DNA from: Betaproteobacteria bacterium
Lineage (GTDB): Bacteria; Pseudomonadota; Gammaproteobacteria; Burkholderiales; Rhodocyclaceae
Assembly: GCA_016194935.1 (NCBI GenBank)
Contig: JACQAO010000042.1
Span: 1-53,551 of the forward strand
DNA: 53,551 nucleotides
Reading direction: 5' to 3'
Shown here: piece by piece, positions 21,751-30,300 of the stretch
Layout of the letters: the number at the start of each line of letters is the position of its first letter
Position numbering within the stretch: the stretch's first letter is position 1
The notes under the pieces: generated by a model
The model's database searches: none
The model's input: the letters and a program-made list of their open reading frames with translations, nothing else
Told to the model about the DNA's origin: nothing
Translations under genes and position numbers: made by a program

Positions 21751-22462
21751 TTTGTTTCTCCGGGAAGACAAGTCTTCCAGATTCAAGGCGAGGCAAGGGA
21801 AACTCCAGTCGCCCTCCCTTGATCTCAAGCTCTCGAAAAATCGGCGCATATTGGCCGTTCGATGGCGCATCCCACACCGAAAGTAGGAAAGCTGGTAGCC
21901 CAAGATCAATGTCGGTTTGCGTGCGTGGTATTTCCCGACCATCTTTGTCGTGGGACCGATAAGGGCCGAAATACGAAGGCAAGAACTCTTTCCAACCAAG
22001 GCTCGGCGCATATTTCGATTTGCCTTGATTGAGACGCCGCCGAAACATTTCTTGCAGAGCATGTGGTGCGTTGCCGCCCGGATCGGGGGTGCCAGGAATA
22101 GACATACAGAGCGCCTTCACGCGGTAGCAGACATCGACCAGAATCGTCGCCGGAAGCTGGTATGACGAACCCTCGCTAATCTGGTTGCTCTTCCGTAACG
22201 GCCCGCGATAGTTAATCACGTATTTCTCGAACCGGATCGGGCGCAGTATCTCGACTTCGGTCGGACAGAAGAATGCGGCGGGTTGAACGCGCTCGTCAAT
22301 CTCGTGCTTTATATGAAAAACGCCGCGAGCCACCGACTCAAACATCGCTTTGCAAGCCGACCATGTCGGCACTGGGTAAGAGATCGGGGCCGCGCCTGTA
22401 TCTGGACGTGCAAACATTGCGGCCGGGCCGGCAATCTCAAACTCAACTTCGTATAAGTGCAT
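21740..22462 (-). CDS. cas5: Cas5 (Cas5c/d-like), predicted crRNA-processing Cascade subunit
   Basis: The 240-residue RAMP protein begins MHLYEVEFEIAGPAAMFARP and contains PTWSACKAMFESVARG, the family's N-terminal helix after the first strand. The ATG at 22462 is preferred over one at 22480 because a GGGGGGA sequence lies just before it. No cas6 gene is present, so as in type I-C this protein would both cap the crRNA 5' handle and cut the repeat hairpin, leaving the 11-nt tail AGGATTGAAAC. It is the first intact gene of the operon, 152 bases after the broken HD fragment, and overlaps cas8 downstream. Confidence 0.9.
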   Translation of the reverse strand: MHLYEVEFEIAGPAAMFARPDTGAAPISYPVPTWSACKAMFESVARGVFHIKHEIDERVQPAAFFCPTEVEILRPIRFEKYVINYRGPLRKSNQISEGSSYQLPATILVDVCYRVKALCMSIPGTPDPGGNAPHALQEMFRRRLNQGKSKYAPSLGWKEFLPSYFGPYRSHDKDGREIPRTQTDIDLGLPAFLLSVWDAPSNGQYAPIFRELEIKGGRLEFPLPRLESGRLVFPEKQNAD

Positions 22463-22614
22463 TAGTGTCCCCCCTGTCATGGCCGCTCACACTCTCGTGA
22501 GAATAATCCAAATAGCACGCATATTGTGCCGAGGTCAGTGGCTCACCAAGTGAGCCTACCAAAACTCTTTGCACGGCTTGTTTGTTGTTAGCTATAGAAC
22601 GCAAGGCAAGCGGT

Positions 22615-22893
22615 TTAGCGGCCATATATCGCACCGGCAATCGCATGCTTGACCCTACCCGGCGCGGTTTCGATGTGGGCATCGAAACCACTGACGGAAC
22701 GAATGTACTCCTGGAATTCCGGCCGATACTTGCCGAGGTCGTGCCAGAGGCCTGCCAGTTGCCCCCATTGCGCGGACGCGAAGATCGCGGCGAACTCACC
22801 GGCAATACCTGAGACGCTGAGGAGATGCGCTTCCAGCGGGTGGCGATCCCAGGTTCCATCATCCCGCTGTTTGACGTGCGCAAGGCGATCCAT
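22615..22893 (-). pseudogene. Truncated Cas3 HD-domain relic at the head of the cas operon
   Basis: The 92-codon frame begins MDRLAHVKQRDDGTWDRHPL and continues EAHLLSVSGIAGEFAAIF, WGQLAGLWHDLGKYRPEFQ and VKHAIAGAIYGR, the opening of a type I Cas3 HD domain with the first His and the HD pair. It stops with TAA just where the GHH segment should follow; the distal metal ligands and the entire helicase (about 600 residues) are absent. The next 150 bases to cas5 show no Cas3 remnant. A GAGG lies before the ATG, so it may still be translated. Its place, before cas5, is where intact type I-C loci keep cas3. It looks like the deleted ancestral cas3. Confidence 0.8.
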
Positions 22894-23073
22894 GCCAACC
22901 TCATGACACCAGATATGCCCGGATTGTAACGCTGATAGGATTCTTTCCTGTCAGTAGCGCCTTGCAACAGGGTCGGTATCTGCGTGCGACCCGGAAATAA
23001 ATCAACGATAGAACGAATAAGACTGGCCGGTTCTGAGGTGGCCTGGGTTTCGAAAACAGGCAAATCCAGTTCG

Positions 23074-23481
23074 TTATGCCGCCTTGACTTCGCTGAGCAG
23101 GTCGGGATGACGATCAAGCACCTTGAGCAACTTCACCAGCGCCAATGGCGGCCTGGTTTTGCCGTTCTCGTAGCGCGAGAAAGCGTTGACTCCTCCACCA
23201 AAAATCTCGGCGGCTTCGCGCTGGTCGAGATCGAGCTTCTTGCGCACGCTGGCGATGAACTCCGGGTCGACAATCGACGCATTGACCTGCTTGTTGAACG
23301 CCAGCATCAGGTTCATGGTGCGTCGGGATTCCACCGCATCCAGAATGGATTCGTCGCAGGCAGAGCAGAAATCCCCCGTCACTTGAGGAAGAACAGTTGT
23401 CTCGCCTTTGTAGGTGTAGGGCAAATCGCGGCTGTCACGCACTAGATTTGCTCGTCCGCAGCTTGGGCATTTCATGATCAT
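23074..23481 (-). CDS. mqsA: MqsA-like antitoxin (zinc finger plus HTH)
   Basis: The 135-residue protein has the MqsA two-domain plan. An N-terminal zinc domain has CPSCG at residues 5-9 and CSACD near 39-43. A C-terminal Xre-type helix-turn-helix contains REAAEIFGGGVNAFSRYENGK. MqsA neutralises the MqsR mRNA interferase and represses its own operon. The gene starts six bases after a truncated mqsR and has an AAGGA ribosome-binding site. A palindrome close to the MqsA operator lies upstream at 23648-23662. The antitoxin looks intact although the toxin does not, so it may now act only as a DNA-binding regulator. Confidence 0.9.
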   Translation of the reverse strand: MIMKCPSCGRANLVRDSRDLPYTYKGETTVLPQVTGDFCSACDESILDAVESRRTMNLMLAFNKQVNASIVDPEFIASVRKKLDLDQREAAEIFGGGVNAFSRYENGKTRPPLALVKLLKVLDRHPDLLSEVKAA

Positions 23482-23487
23482 AGTTCC

Positions 23488-23637
23488 TTAAACCGCCATC
23501 ACCACGGCTATCATTTCGTCGAAACCCAACCCCAACGCGGTGGCGCCTTCGCGTGCAGCCTTTGTCACGCGAACCTGACCAGCCTCGATCATGGCTTTGA
23601 CAACCGACAGCTTGCGGTGAGGTGTTGCTTCTTCCAC
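23488..23637 (-). pseudogene. mqsR: Truncated mqsR toxin gene
   Basis: From GTG 23637 the frame encodes 49 residues beginning VEEATPHRKLSVVKAMIEAG and continuing QVRVTKAAREGATALGLGFDEM, which aligns well with the N-terminal half of MqsR (MEKRTPH start, about 98 residues in E. coli). After IAVV the frame ends at TAA and mqsA begins six bases later. The C-terminal half, which holds most of the RNase fold and active-site residues, is missing. An in-frame or near-frame deletion of about 50 codons explains this. The product should not be toxic. Confidence 0.82.
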
Positions 23638-23646
23638 GCGATGACA

Positions 23647-24288
23647 TTAACCTAGTTGGTTATATTTGGCAAGTGGGTTATTGGGTTCTTTGAGCAATTC
23701 GCAACGCCGGAAACAATCGACGAGATGATCGTTGACCAGGCCAACCGCCTGCATCAGCGAATAACAGATGGTCGGGCCGACGAATTTGAAGCCGCGTCGC
23801 GCCAGGTCTTTCGAGAGCGCGACGGACAGCGGCGTCTGCGCCGGCAGGTCGGACTGGTTGCGCCAGGTGTTGTGTATTGGCCGGCCATCGACGTAGCCCC
23901 ATAGATAGTCGCTGAAGCCGCCCTTGCCGCCGAACTCTTCCTGCAAGTCGAGAAATTTTCCGGCGTTGGTGATGGCTGCTGCGATTTTCAGCCGGTTGCG
24001 GACGATGCCGGGATCATTCAGCAGACGTTGCACCTGTGGCGGGCCATAGCGCGCCATGCGCTGCGGGTCGAAGCCGTCGAAAGCTGCGCGATAGTTGTCG
24101 CGTTTCCGCAGGATGGTGATCCAGGACAGCCCGGCCTGAGCGCCTTCGAGCAGCAGGAATTCAAACAGGGCGCGGTCGTCGTGCAACGGCACGCCCCATT
24201 CGCTGTCATGGTAGGCCACATAGAGCGGATCGTCGCCGCACCATAGGCAACGCTTCAACGGTTTTGCGCCTGTGTCAGGAGATGACAT
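23647..24288 (-). CDS. tag: DNA-3-methyladenine glycosylase I (Tag)
   Basis: The 213-residue protein begins MSSPDTGAKPLKRCLWCGDD and contains YHDSEWGVPLHDD near the N-terminus, LEGAQAGLSWITIL and GFKFVGPTICYSLMQAVG, all characteristic of Tag. The zinc ligands are present: Cys in CLWCG, His in YHDSEWG, and the His and Cys in NDHLVDC. It removes 3-methyladenine from alkylated DNA and acts in base excision repair. The ATG at 24288 is preferred over one 15 codons upstream because Tag proteins start close to the first Cys. It ends at the mqsRA operator. Confidence 0.95.
   Translation of the reverse strand: MSSPDTGAKPLKRCLWCGDDPLYVAYHDSEWGVPLHDDRALFEFLLLEGAQAGLSWITILRKRDNYRAAFDGFDPQRMARYGPPQVQRLLNDPGIVRNRLKIAAAITNAGKFLDLQEEFGGKGGFSDYLWGYVDGRPIHNTWRNQSDLPAQTPLSVALSKDLARRGFKFVGPTICYSLMQAVGLVNDHLVDCFRRCELLKEPNNPLAKYNQLG
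23648..23662. promoter_or_regulatory. Putative MqsA operator
   Basis: The plus strand reads TAACCTAGTTGGTTA, an inverted repeat with AACC/GGTT arms. It matches the MqsA palindrome AACCT-N3-AGGTT at all but one base and sits 11 bases upstream of the truncated mqsR start, overlapping the end of tag. The site suggests that autoregulation of the locus has been kept. Confidence 0.65.
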
Positions 24289-24293
24289 GGGCT

Positions 24294-24770
24294 TTATTGA
24301 TACGGAGTGCCATCTTTGTGGACGAACGTCCACTTTCCCTCGATGAGCAGGGCTTTGAGGTCGTCATCAGGATAACTTCCTTCGTCTCCCTGGGTTCTGT
24401 CACCGACTTCGAGGTACACAACTTCCTCTGTGGTTTCATTGACCAGGCGGTGTCCGTTGCCTGTACCCGCCTTGAAACCTGCGCACATTCCGGGAGAGAG
24501 CTCGGTTCGGCCTTCGTCGGTATGGAGTGTAGGCCGACCCTGGAGAATATAGACAAACTCGTCTTGTCTGGTGTGTGCATGACGCAGGGCTGAAACCGCG
24601 TTCGGCGCCAGGCGCGTAAGGTTCACGCCAAAATTTGTGAGACCGAAGAGTTCGCCAAGCGGGCGCTTTTCCCTGCCCGCCATGCGCGCTGCGAAAGGCT
24701 CGGGATAGACGGATGATTTGGTTCGTACCGGCGCCTCGGATGCGGTAATAGCAATTTGTTTTTCCGGCAT
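24294..24770 (-). CDS. Cupin-domain protein
   Basis: This 158-residue single-domain cupin has motif 1 as RHAHTRQDEFVYILQG (His, His, Glu metal ligands) and motif 2 as CAGFKAGTGNGHRLVN (His). The N-terminal segment EPFAARMAGREKRPLGE and the C-terminal DLKALLIEGKWTFVHKDG are typical of a widespread uncharacterised cupin family in proteobacteria. A metal probably sits in the barrel, but substrate or sugar-binding role is unknown. It ends five bases before the tag ATG, so the two may be co-transcribed. Divergent kup starts 96 bases away. Confidence 0.85.
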   Translation of the reverse strand: MPEKQIAITASEAPVRTKSSVYPEPFAARMAGREKRPLGELFGLTNFGVNLTRLAPNAVSALRHAHTRQDEFVYILQGRPTLHTDEGRTELSPGMCAGFKAGTGNGHRLVNETTEEVVYLEVGDRTQGDEGSYPDDDLKALLIEGKWTFVHKDGTPYQ

Positions 24771-24866
24771 GCGATTCTCTTGAGATGGGAAGTTGAGGGC
24801 TAATGCGAGTCAGAAACATGCCCCAAGGTGTATTATTTCACTTATTGCACTGCAACAGGGACATCA

Positions 24867-26753
24867 ATGAGTTCACAAGTTACCATCGACCGCGCGGGCC
24901 GCAATAGTCTGGTACTGGCCGCGCTGGGCGTGGTGTATGGCGATATCGGCACCAGTCCGTTGTATACCATGAGAGCGGTTTTCTCCGGCCCGCATCATTC
25001 AGTACCGATCACGCCCGACAATGTACTGGGCATACTCTCCCTGATTTTCTGGGCGCTGATGATTGTAGTTACGGTGAAATACGTGAGCTTCATCTTGCGC
25101 GCCGACAACAAGGGCGAAGGCGGCATCATGGCGTTGATGGTGCTGGCGTTGCGTCCGGCTGCTGAAGAATCGCGCCGCCGCCATGTGATCCTGATTCTCG
25201 GTTTGATCGGCGCCGCGCTGTTTTACGGCGACGGCGTGGTGACGCCGGCAATTTCAGTGCTCTCGGCGGTGGAGGGACTGGAGATTGTTACCCCGTCTTT
25301 GAAACCCTACGTCATTCCGGTGACTCTGGCGGTATTGCTGCTGCTGTTCCTGTTCCAGAAAAAAGGGACGGCCGGCATCGGCGCGCTGTTCGGGCCGGTG
25401 ATGATGCTGTGGTTCGCCACCCTGGCGCTGCTGGGCGTAATCAACATTGTGTCGGCGCCGGCTGTGGTTGGTGCGCTCGATCCTTTACACGGCCTGCGTT
25501 TTCTGGCGGCGCATCCGCTGCTTGGCTTTTTCTCTTTGGGCGCAGTGGTGCTGGCGCTGACCGGCGCCGAAGCGTTGTATGCGGATATGGGTCACTTCGG
25601 TCGCGGGCCGATCCAGCTTGCGTGGTTCGGCATGGTGTTGCCGGCCCTGGTACTCAACTATTTCGGCCAGGGCGCGCTGCTGCTGAGCAATCCCCAGGCA
25701 ATCGAAAACCCTTTCTACCTGCTGGCCCCGGCATGGACGTTATATCCGCTGGTGGCGCTGGCGACGGTGGCGGCGGTGATCGCGTCGCAGGCGGCGATTT
25801 CAGGCGCTTACACGATTACCCAGCAGGCGATACAACTGGGTTACTCGCCGCGCCTCGAAGTTCAGCATACCTCCGCCCGCGCGATAGGCCAGATCTACCT
25901 GCCGGGCATCAACTGGACGCTGCTCATCGCGGTGATCGCGTTGGTGCTGGGTTTCGGCTCCTCCGACAATCTAGCCGGCGCATATGGCATCGCCGTTACC
26001 GGCACGATGTTGATTACCAACCTGCTGGCATTCTGCGTGATGCGCTGGCTGTGGCGATGGAGCTGGTGGCGGGCGATCCTGGTGGTGCTGCCTTTTGTTG
26101 TCATCGACCTGGCTTTTTTCACCGCCAACCTCGTCAAGATCTTCGACGGCGGCTGGTTTCCCCTGGTGTTCGGCATGGGCGTGTTCCTGCTGCTGACCAC
26201 CTGGAAGCGCGGGCGGCGGCTGCTTTATCTGCGCCTGGAAAAGGATGCGCTGGACCTAAAATCCTTTATCGCCAGTCTCGGTCTGGGTGGGACGACGCGG
26301 GTGCCGGGTACGGCGGTGTTCATGACACCCAACCCGGATAGCGTGCCGCAAGCCATGCTCCACAGCCTGAAGCATTACAAGGTGGTGCACGAGCGCATGG
26401 TGATGGTGACGGTCAAGGTACTCGATGTGCCGCGCGTACCCAATGCTCAGCGGGTGACCGTAGAGGCGCTGCCTAATAATTTCTGGCGGGTGCGGATGTA
26501 TTACGGTTTCATGGACGACCCTGACCTGCCGCACACGCTTGAGTGGTGCGCCGAACAAGGGCTGGACCTGGATATGATGGACACATCTTTTTTCCTCGGA
26601 CGTGAAACGCTGATCCCCGGTTTCAACACTGAGATGGTGATGTGGCGCAAGAAGTTGTTCATCGCCATGTTCCGTAACGCCGGCAGCGTCACCAGCTTTT
26701 TCAAGTTGCCGGCCAACCGCGTTGTTGAGCTCGGTTCCCAGGTGGTGCTGTGA
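24867..26753 (+). CDS. kup: Potassium uptake protein Kup
   Basis: The 628-residue inner-membrane protein begins MSSQVTIDRAGRNSLVLAAL, followed by the family hallmark GVVYGDIGTSPLYTMR. About twelve membrane helices follow, with YGDGVVTPAISVLSAVEGLE, ADMGHFGRGPIQLAWF and GTMLITNLLAF as conserved segments. A soluble C-terminal domain begins near residue 450. Length and motifs match E. coli Kup (622 residues), a proton-coupled K+ importer. AGGGA seven bases before the ATG at 24867 decides the start over an in-frame ATG at 24828. The stop overlaps the next gene's GTG. Confidence 0.97.
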   Translation: MSSQVTIDRAGRNSLVLAALGVVYGDIGTSPLYTMRAVFSGPHHSVPITPDNVLGILSLIFWALMIVVTVKYVSFILRADNKGEGGIMALMVLALRPAAEESRRRHVILILGLIGAALFYGDGVVTPAISVLSAVEGLEIVTPSLKPYVIPVTLAVLLLLFLFQKKGTAGIGALFGPVMMLWFATLALLGVINIVSAPAVVGALDPLHGLRFLAAHPLLGFFSLGAVVLALTGAEALYADMGHFGRGPIQLAWFGMVLPALVLNYFGQGALLLSNPQAIENPFYLLAPAWTLYPLVALATVAAVIASQAAISGAYTITQQAIQLGYSPRLEVQHTSARAIGQIYLPGINWTLLIAVIALVLGFGSSDNLAGAYGIAVTGTMLITNLLAFCVMRWLWRWSWWRAILVVLPFVVIDLAFFTANLVKIFDGGWFPLVFGMGVFLLLTTWKRGRRLLYLRLEKDALDLKSFIASLGLGGTTRVPGTAVFMTPNPDSVPQAMLHSLKHYKVVHERMVMVTVKVLDVPRVPNAQRVTVEALPNNFWRVRMYYGFMDDPDLPHTLEWCAEQGLDLDMMDTSFFLGRETLIPGFNTEMVMWRKKLFIAMFRNAGSVTSFFKLPANRVVELGSQVVL

Positions 26754-27322
26754 ACCCGTCTGCCTGGGTCAGCCGCTATGCGCCGCTGATTACCAGCGGC
26801 GGCAAGGTGCTTGATCTTGCCTGTGGCTCGGGCCGGCACGCCCGGCTGCTGGCCGGCCTTGGCTACTCGGTCGAGGCGGTGGATAGTGACGCCGGGGCGC
26901 TTGCAGGTCTGCGCGGCCAGGCCCGGATCACCACGCGCTGCGCCGATCTCGAAGACGGGCCGTGGCCGTATGGCGGACGGGTGTTCGCTGGCATCGTCGT
27001 CGTCAACTATCTGTGGCGACCGCTGCTGCCGCAGATACTGGCGGCGCTGGACCAAGGCGGCATGCTGATTTACGAAACTTTCATGGTGGGCAACGAACGC
27101 TACGGCAAGCCTTCCAATCCCGCCTATCTGCTGCGCACCGGCGAGTTGCTGGATGTTGTGCGCAACCGCCTGGCGGTGCTGGCCTTCGAGCAGGGCGAAG
27201 TGTCGAGAGCCGCAGGGACATCCGGTGACGAAGGCGCGGACACGGATGCAGAGCAGCCCACGCTGGCGGTTGTGCAGCGCCTCTGCGCAGTGCGCAGCAG
27301 CACGCTGCGCTTGCCCGTCTGA
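26750..27322 (+). CDS. Class I SAM-dependent methyltransferase
   Basis: The 190-residue protein has the Rossmann-fold methyltransferase motif I VLDLACGSGRHARLLAG, an acidic motif II end AVDSDAGAL, and motif IV around AGIVVVNYLWRPLLPQ. These small proteins often resemble the tellurite-resistance TehB group, but the substrate is not known. GTG at 26750 overlaps the kup stop (GTGA), so it is translated from the kup mRNA. The C-terminal 50 residues (EGADTDAEQPTLAVVQRL) are less conserved. The gene converges on the IorAB gene with 32 bases between stops. Confidence 0.88.
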   Translation: MNPSAWVSRYAPLITSGGKVLDLACGSGRHARLLAGLGYSVEAVDSDAGALAGLRGQARITTRCADLEDGPWPYGGRVFAGIVVVNYLWRPLLPQILAALDQGGMLIYETFMVGNERYGKPSNPAYLLRTGELLDVVRNRLAVLAFEQGEVSRAAGTSGDEGADTDAEQPTLAVVQRLCAVRSSTLRLPV

Positions 27323-27354
27323 GCGCCGGGCTAAGGAGACACTCCACTGAGCAC

Positions 27355-30300
27355 TCAGGCGGCGAGTTCGTCAGGCCTGGCGTCGAACGCTCGCTGTAGT
27401 TCCTGCCAGCGCAGGCGGGCTTTTTCGATGCTGGCAAGCTTGATGTGACCATAACCGCGAATGTCTTCCGGCACGCTGGCGATATCCACGGCGACAGCCA
27501 GCGTGACGGTCGACAGGTGCGGCAACAGGCGTTCGATGCGATTGCGGTATTCGCCGATCAGTTCACGTTCCAGACGACGTTCCGCGCTGCGGCCAAAAAT
27601 ATCCATGAACGTGCCGCGCAGCACGCGCAGTCTGGCAAGCAGCGCAAAAGTCGGCATGATCCAGCCGCCAAACTCTGATTTCAGCGGCATGCCATTGGCG
27701 TCTTTCCTGGCGAACAGGGGCGGGGCGAGGTTGAAGCGCAAGCTGTAGTTGCCTTCGAAAGTTTGTTCCAGCCTGGTCTTGAAATCGTCGTTGGCATACA
27801 GGCGGGCCACTTCGTACTCATCCTTGATGGCCATCAGCTTGAACAGGTAGCGCGCCACAGCTTGCGTCAGGCGCGTGCCTGAATTTTTTCCCAAGCGGGC
27901 TTCAGCTTCCCGCACCTGCTCGACGAAACCGGCGTATTGCTCGGCATAGCTGCGACTTTGGTAGGCGGTGAGAAATTTCACGCGGCTGCGCACCAGGTTG
28001 TCCAGGCTTTGCGGCAGCGACACCACCACCGGCTGGGGCGGCAGCGCAATCCGCGTCACTGCGTCGAGATCGAAAGCCGCGCGGCGTCCCCACTGGAAAG
28101 CCTGCTGGTTGGCCTTGACCGCCACTGCATTGAGCTCGATGGCGCGCAGAATGGCGGCTTCCGCCAGCGGGACGCGGCCACATTGCCAGGCATAGCCCAG
28201 CATGAATAGATTGGTGGCGATGGAGTCGCCCATCAACGCCGTGGCGAGCCGGGTGGCATCGATGAAGTCAGACGATAGGCCCGTCGATTCCTCGATCAGC
28301 TTGCGTACTTCCTCAGCCGGGAAGGCCCAGTCAGGTTGACGCGCAAACTGGCCGGGTGGTTGCTGGTGGGTATTGATCAGTGCATGGGTGCGGCCTGCGC
28401 GCATCTTGGAAATTGCATCCTGGCCGCCGGCAGTAAGCATGTCGCAACCGAGAATCAGGTCGGCCTCGCCGGTGGCGATGCGCTGCGCGCGGATCAGTTC
28501 GGGACGCGCCGCCAGGCGGACATGCGAAGTCACCGAACCGTTCTTCTGCGACATGCCAGTCATGTCGAGCACCGACGCGCCTTTGCCTTCGAGATGCGCC
28601 GCCATGCCGAGCAGGGCGCCGATGGTGATGACGCCGGTGCCGCCGATGCCGGTGATGAGGATATTGTAGGGCTTGTCAAGCGGCGCCAGTACGGGGTTGG
28701 GCAGCGCGGCGAAACTTTGTCCGCTGTCCGCAGCGGCGCGTTTATTCTTGCGCAGCGTGCCGCCATTGACCGTGACAAAACTGGGGCAGAAACCTTTTAC
28801 ACAGGAATAATCCTTGTTGCAGGAAGACTGGTCGATGATGCGTTTGCGTCCGAATTCCGTTTCCAGCGGCAGCAGCGACGTACAGTTGGATTGCACGCCG
28901 CAGTCGCCGCAACCTTCGCACACGGCTTCGTTGATGAACAGGCGGCGGGCGGGGTCTGGATACTCGCCTTTCTTGCGGCGGCGGCGTTTCTCGGCGGCGC
29001 ACACCTGGTCGTAAATAATCACCGAAACGCCCTTGAACCCGCGCAGTTCGCGCTGCACTGCATCGAGTTGTGCGCGCGGATGCACTGTGGCAATTTCCGG
29101 CAGCCCATCACGGCGGGTGTAGCGTGCGGGATCTTCGGCGACGATGGCGATGCGCCGCACGCCTTCTGCGGCCACCTGGCCGGCGATCATCGCCACCGAA
29201 GTAAGCCCGTCGACCGGCTGTCCGCCGGTCATGGCGACCGCATCGTTGTAGAGAATCTTGTAGGTGATGTTGGATTTTGCCGCCAGTGCGGCGCGTATCG
29301 CCAGATAGCCGGAATGAAAATAGGTGCCGTCGCCCAGATTGGCAAAAACGTGCTGCAAGCCGGAAAAGGGCGCCTGACCGATCCAGGTGGCGCCTTCGCC
29401 GCCCATGTGGCTGAACGTTTTGTTGCTTTCCGGATAGATCGACGTAGCCATAATGTGACAGCCGATGCCGGCCAGCGCCAGGCTGCCTTCCGGCACCTTG
29501 GTGGAGGTGTTGTGCGGGCAGCCGGAGCAGTAAAAGGCCGGGCGAATCGGCGTGCTGACAGCTTTTTTCAGCATGGCGTCCTTGGCTTCGAGAAAGCCGA
29601 GCCGTGCGGTGATGAGTTCGCTGCGATGAAAGCGGGCGATGCGCGCGGCGATGACGCGGGCGATCTGCGCCACGGAGAATTCCGCCTTGCTGGTGAGCAG
29701 CCAGTCGCCGCGCGGATGCACCCACTCGCCTTTCTCGTCGAACTTGCCGATGACGCGCGGACGGACATCCTCACGCCAGTTATAGAGCTGTTCCTTCAAT
29801 TGGTATTCGACGATCTGGCGTTTTTCTTCGACCACCAGGATTTCCTCCAGCCCGGTGGCGAATTCGCGCACGCCATCGGGTTCCAGCGGCCAGGGCATGG
29901 AAACCTTGAACAGGCGGATGCCGATTTCCTGCGCATGCCTTTCGTCGATGCCCAACTCGTCGAGGGCTTCCAGCACATCCATGTATGACTTGCCCGAGGC
30001 GATAATGCCGAGCCGGGCGTTGGGCGTGTTGATCATGGTGCGGTTGAGGCGGTTGGCGCGGGCATAGGCAAGCGCCGCGTAAACCTTGTAGTCCTGCATC
30101 AGCGCTTCCTGGTGGCGCGCCTGCTGGCCGATGTATTCGACGTTGAGACGTGCGTTCAGGCCGCCTTCCGGCATGACGAAATCTTCGGGCAGGAGAATCT
30201 TCACGCGGAACGGGTCGGCCTCGATGGTGGCGCTCGATTCAACCGTATCTGACAGCGCCTTGAAGCCCACCAAACAGCCCGAGTAGCGCGACATGGCCCA

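Noticed and set aside
22443..23117. A 224-codon minus-strand frame over the HD fragment
   Set aside because: It runs in another frame through the HD relic and ends inside cas5; composition is not protein-like.
23435..23647. A 70-codon frame starting at ATG 23647 between tag and mqsA
   Set aside because: Its sequence is basic and unstructured; the overlapping frame from GTG 23637 matches MqsR and is the real relic.
28336..29988. A 550-codon open frame on the plus strand
   Set aside because: It is antisense to the well-supported IorAB gene and shows no recognisable protein features.
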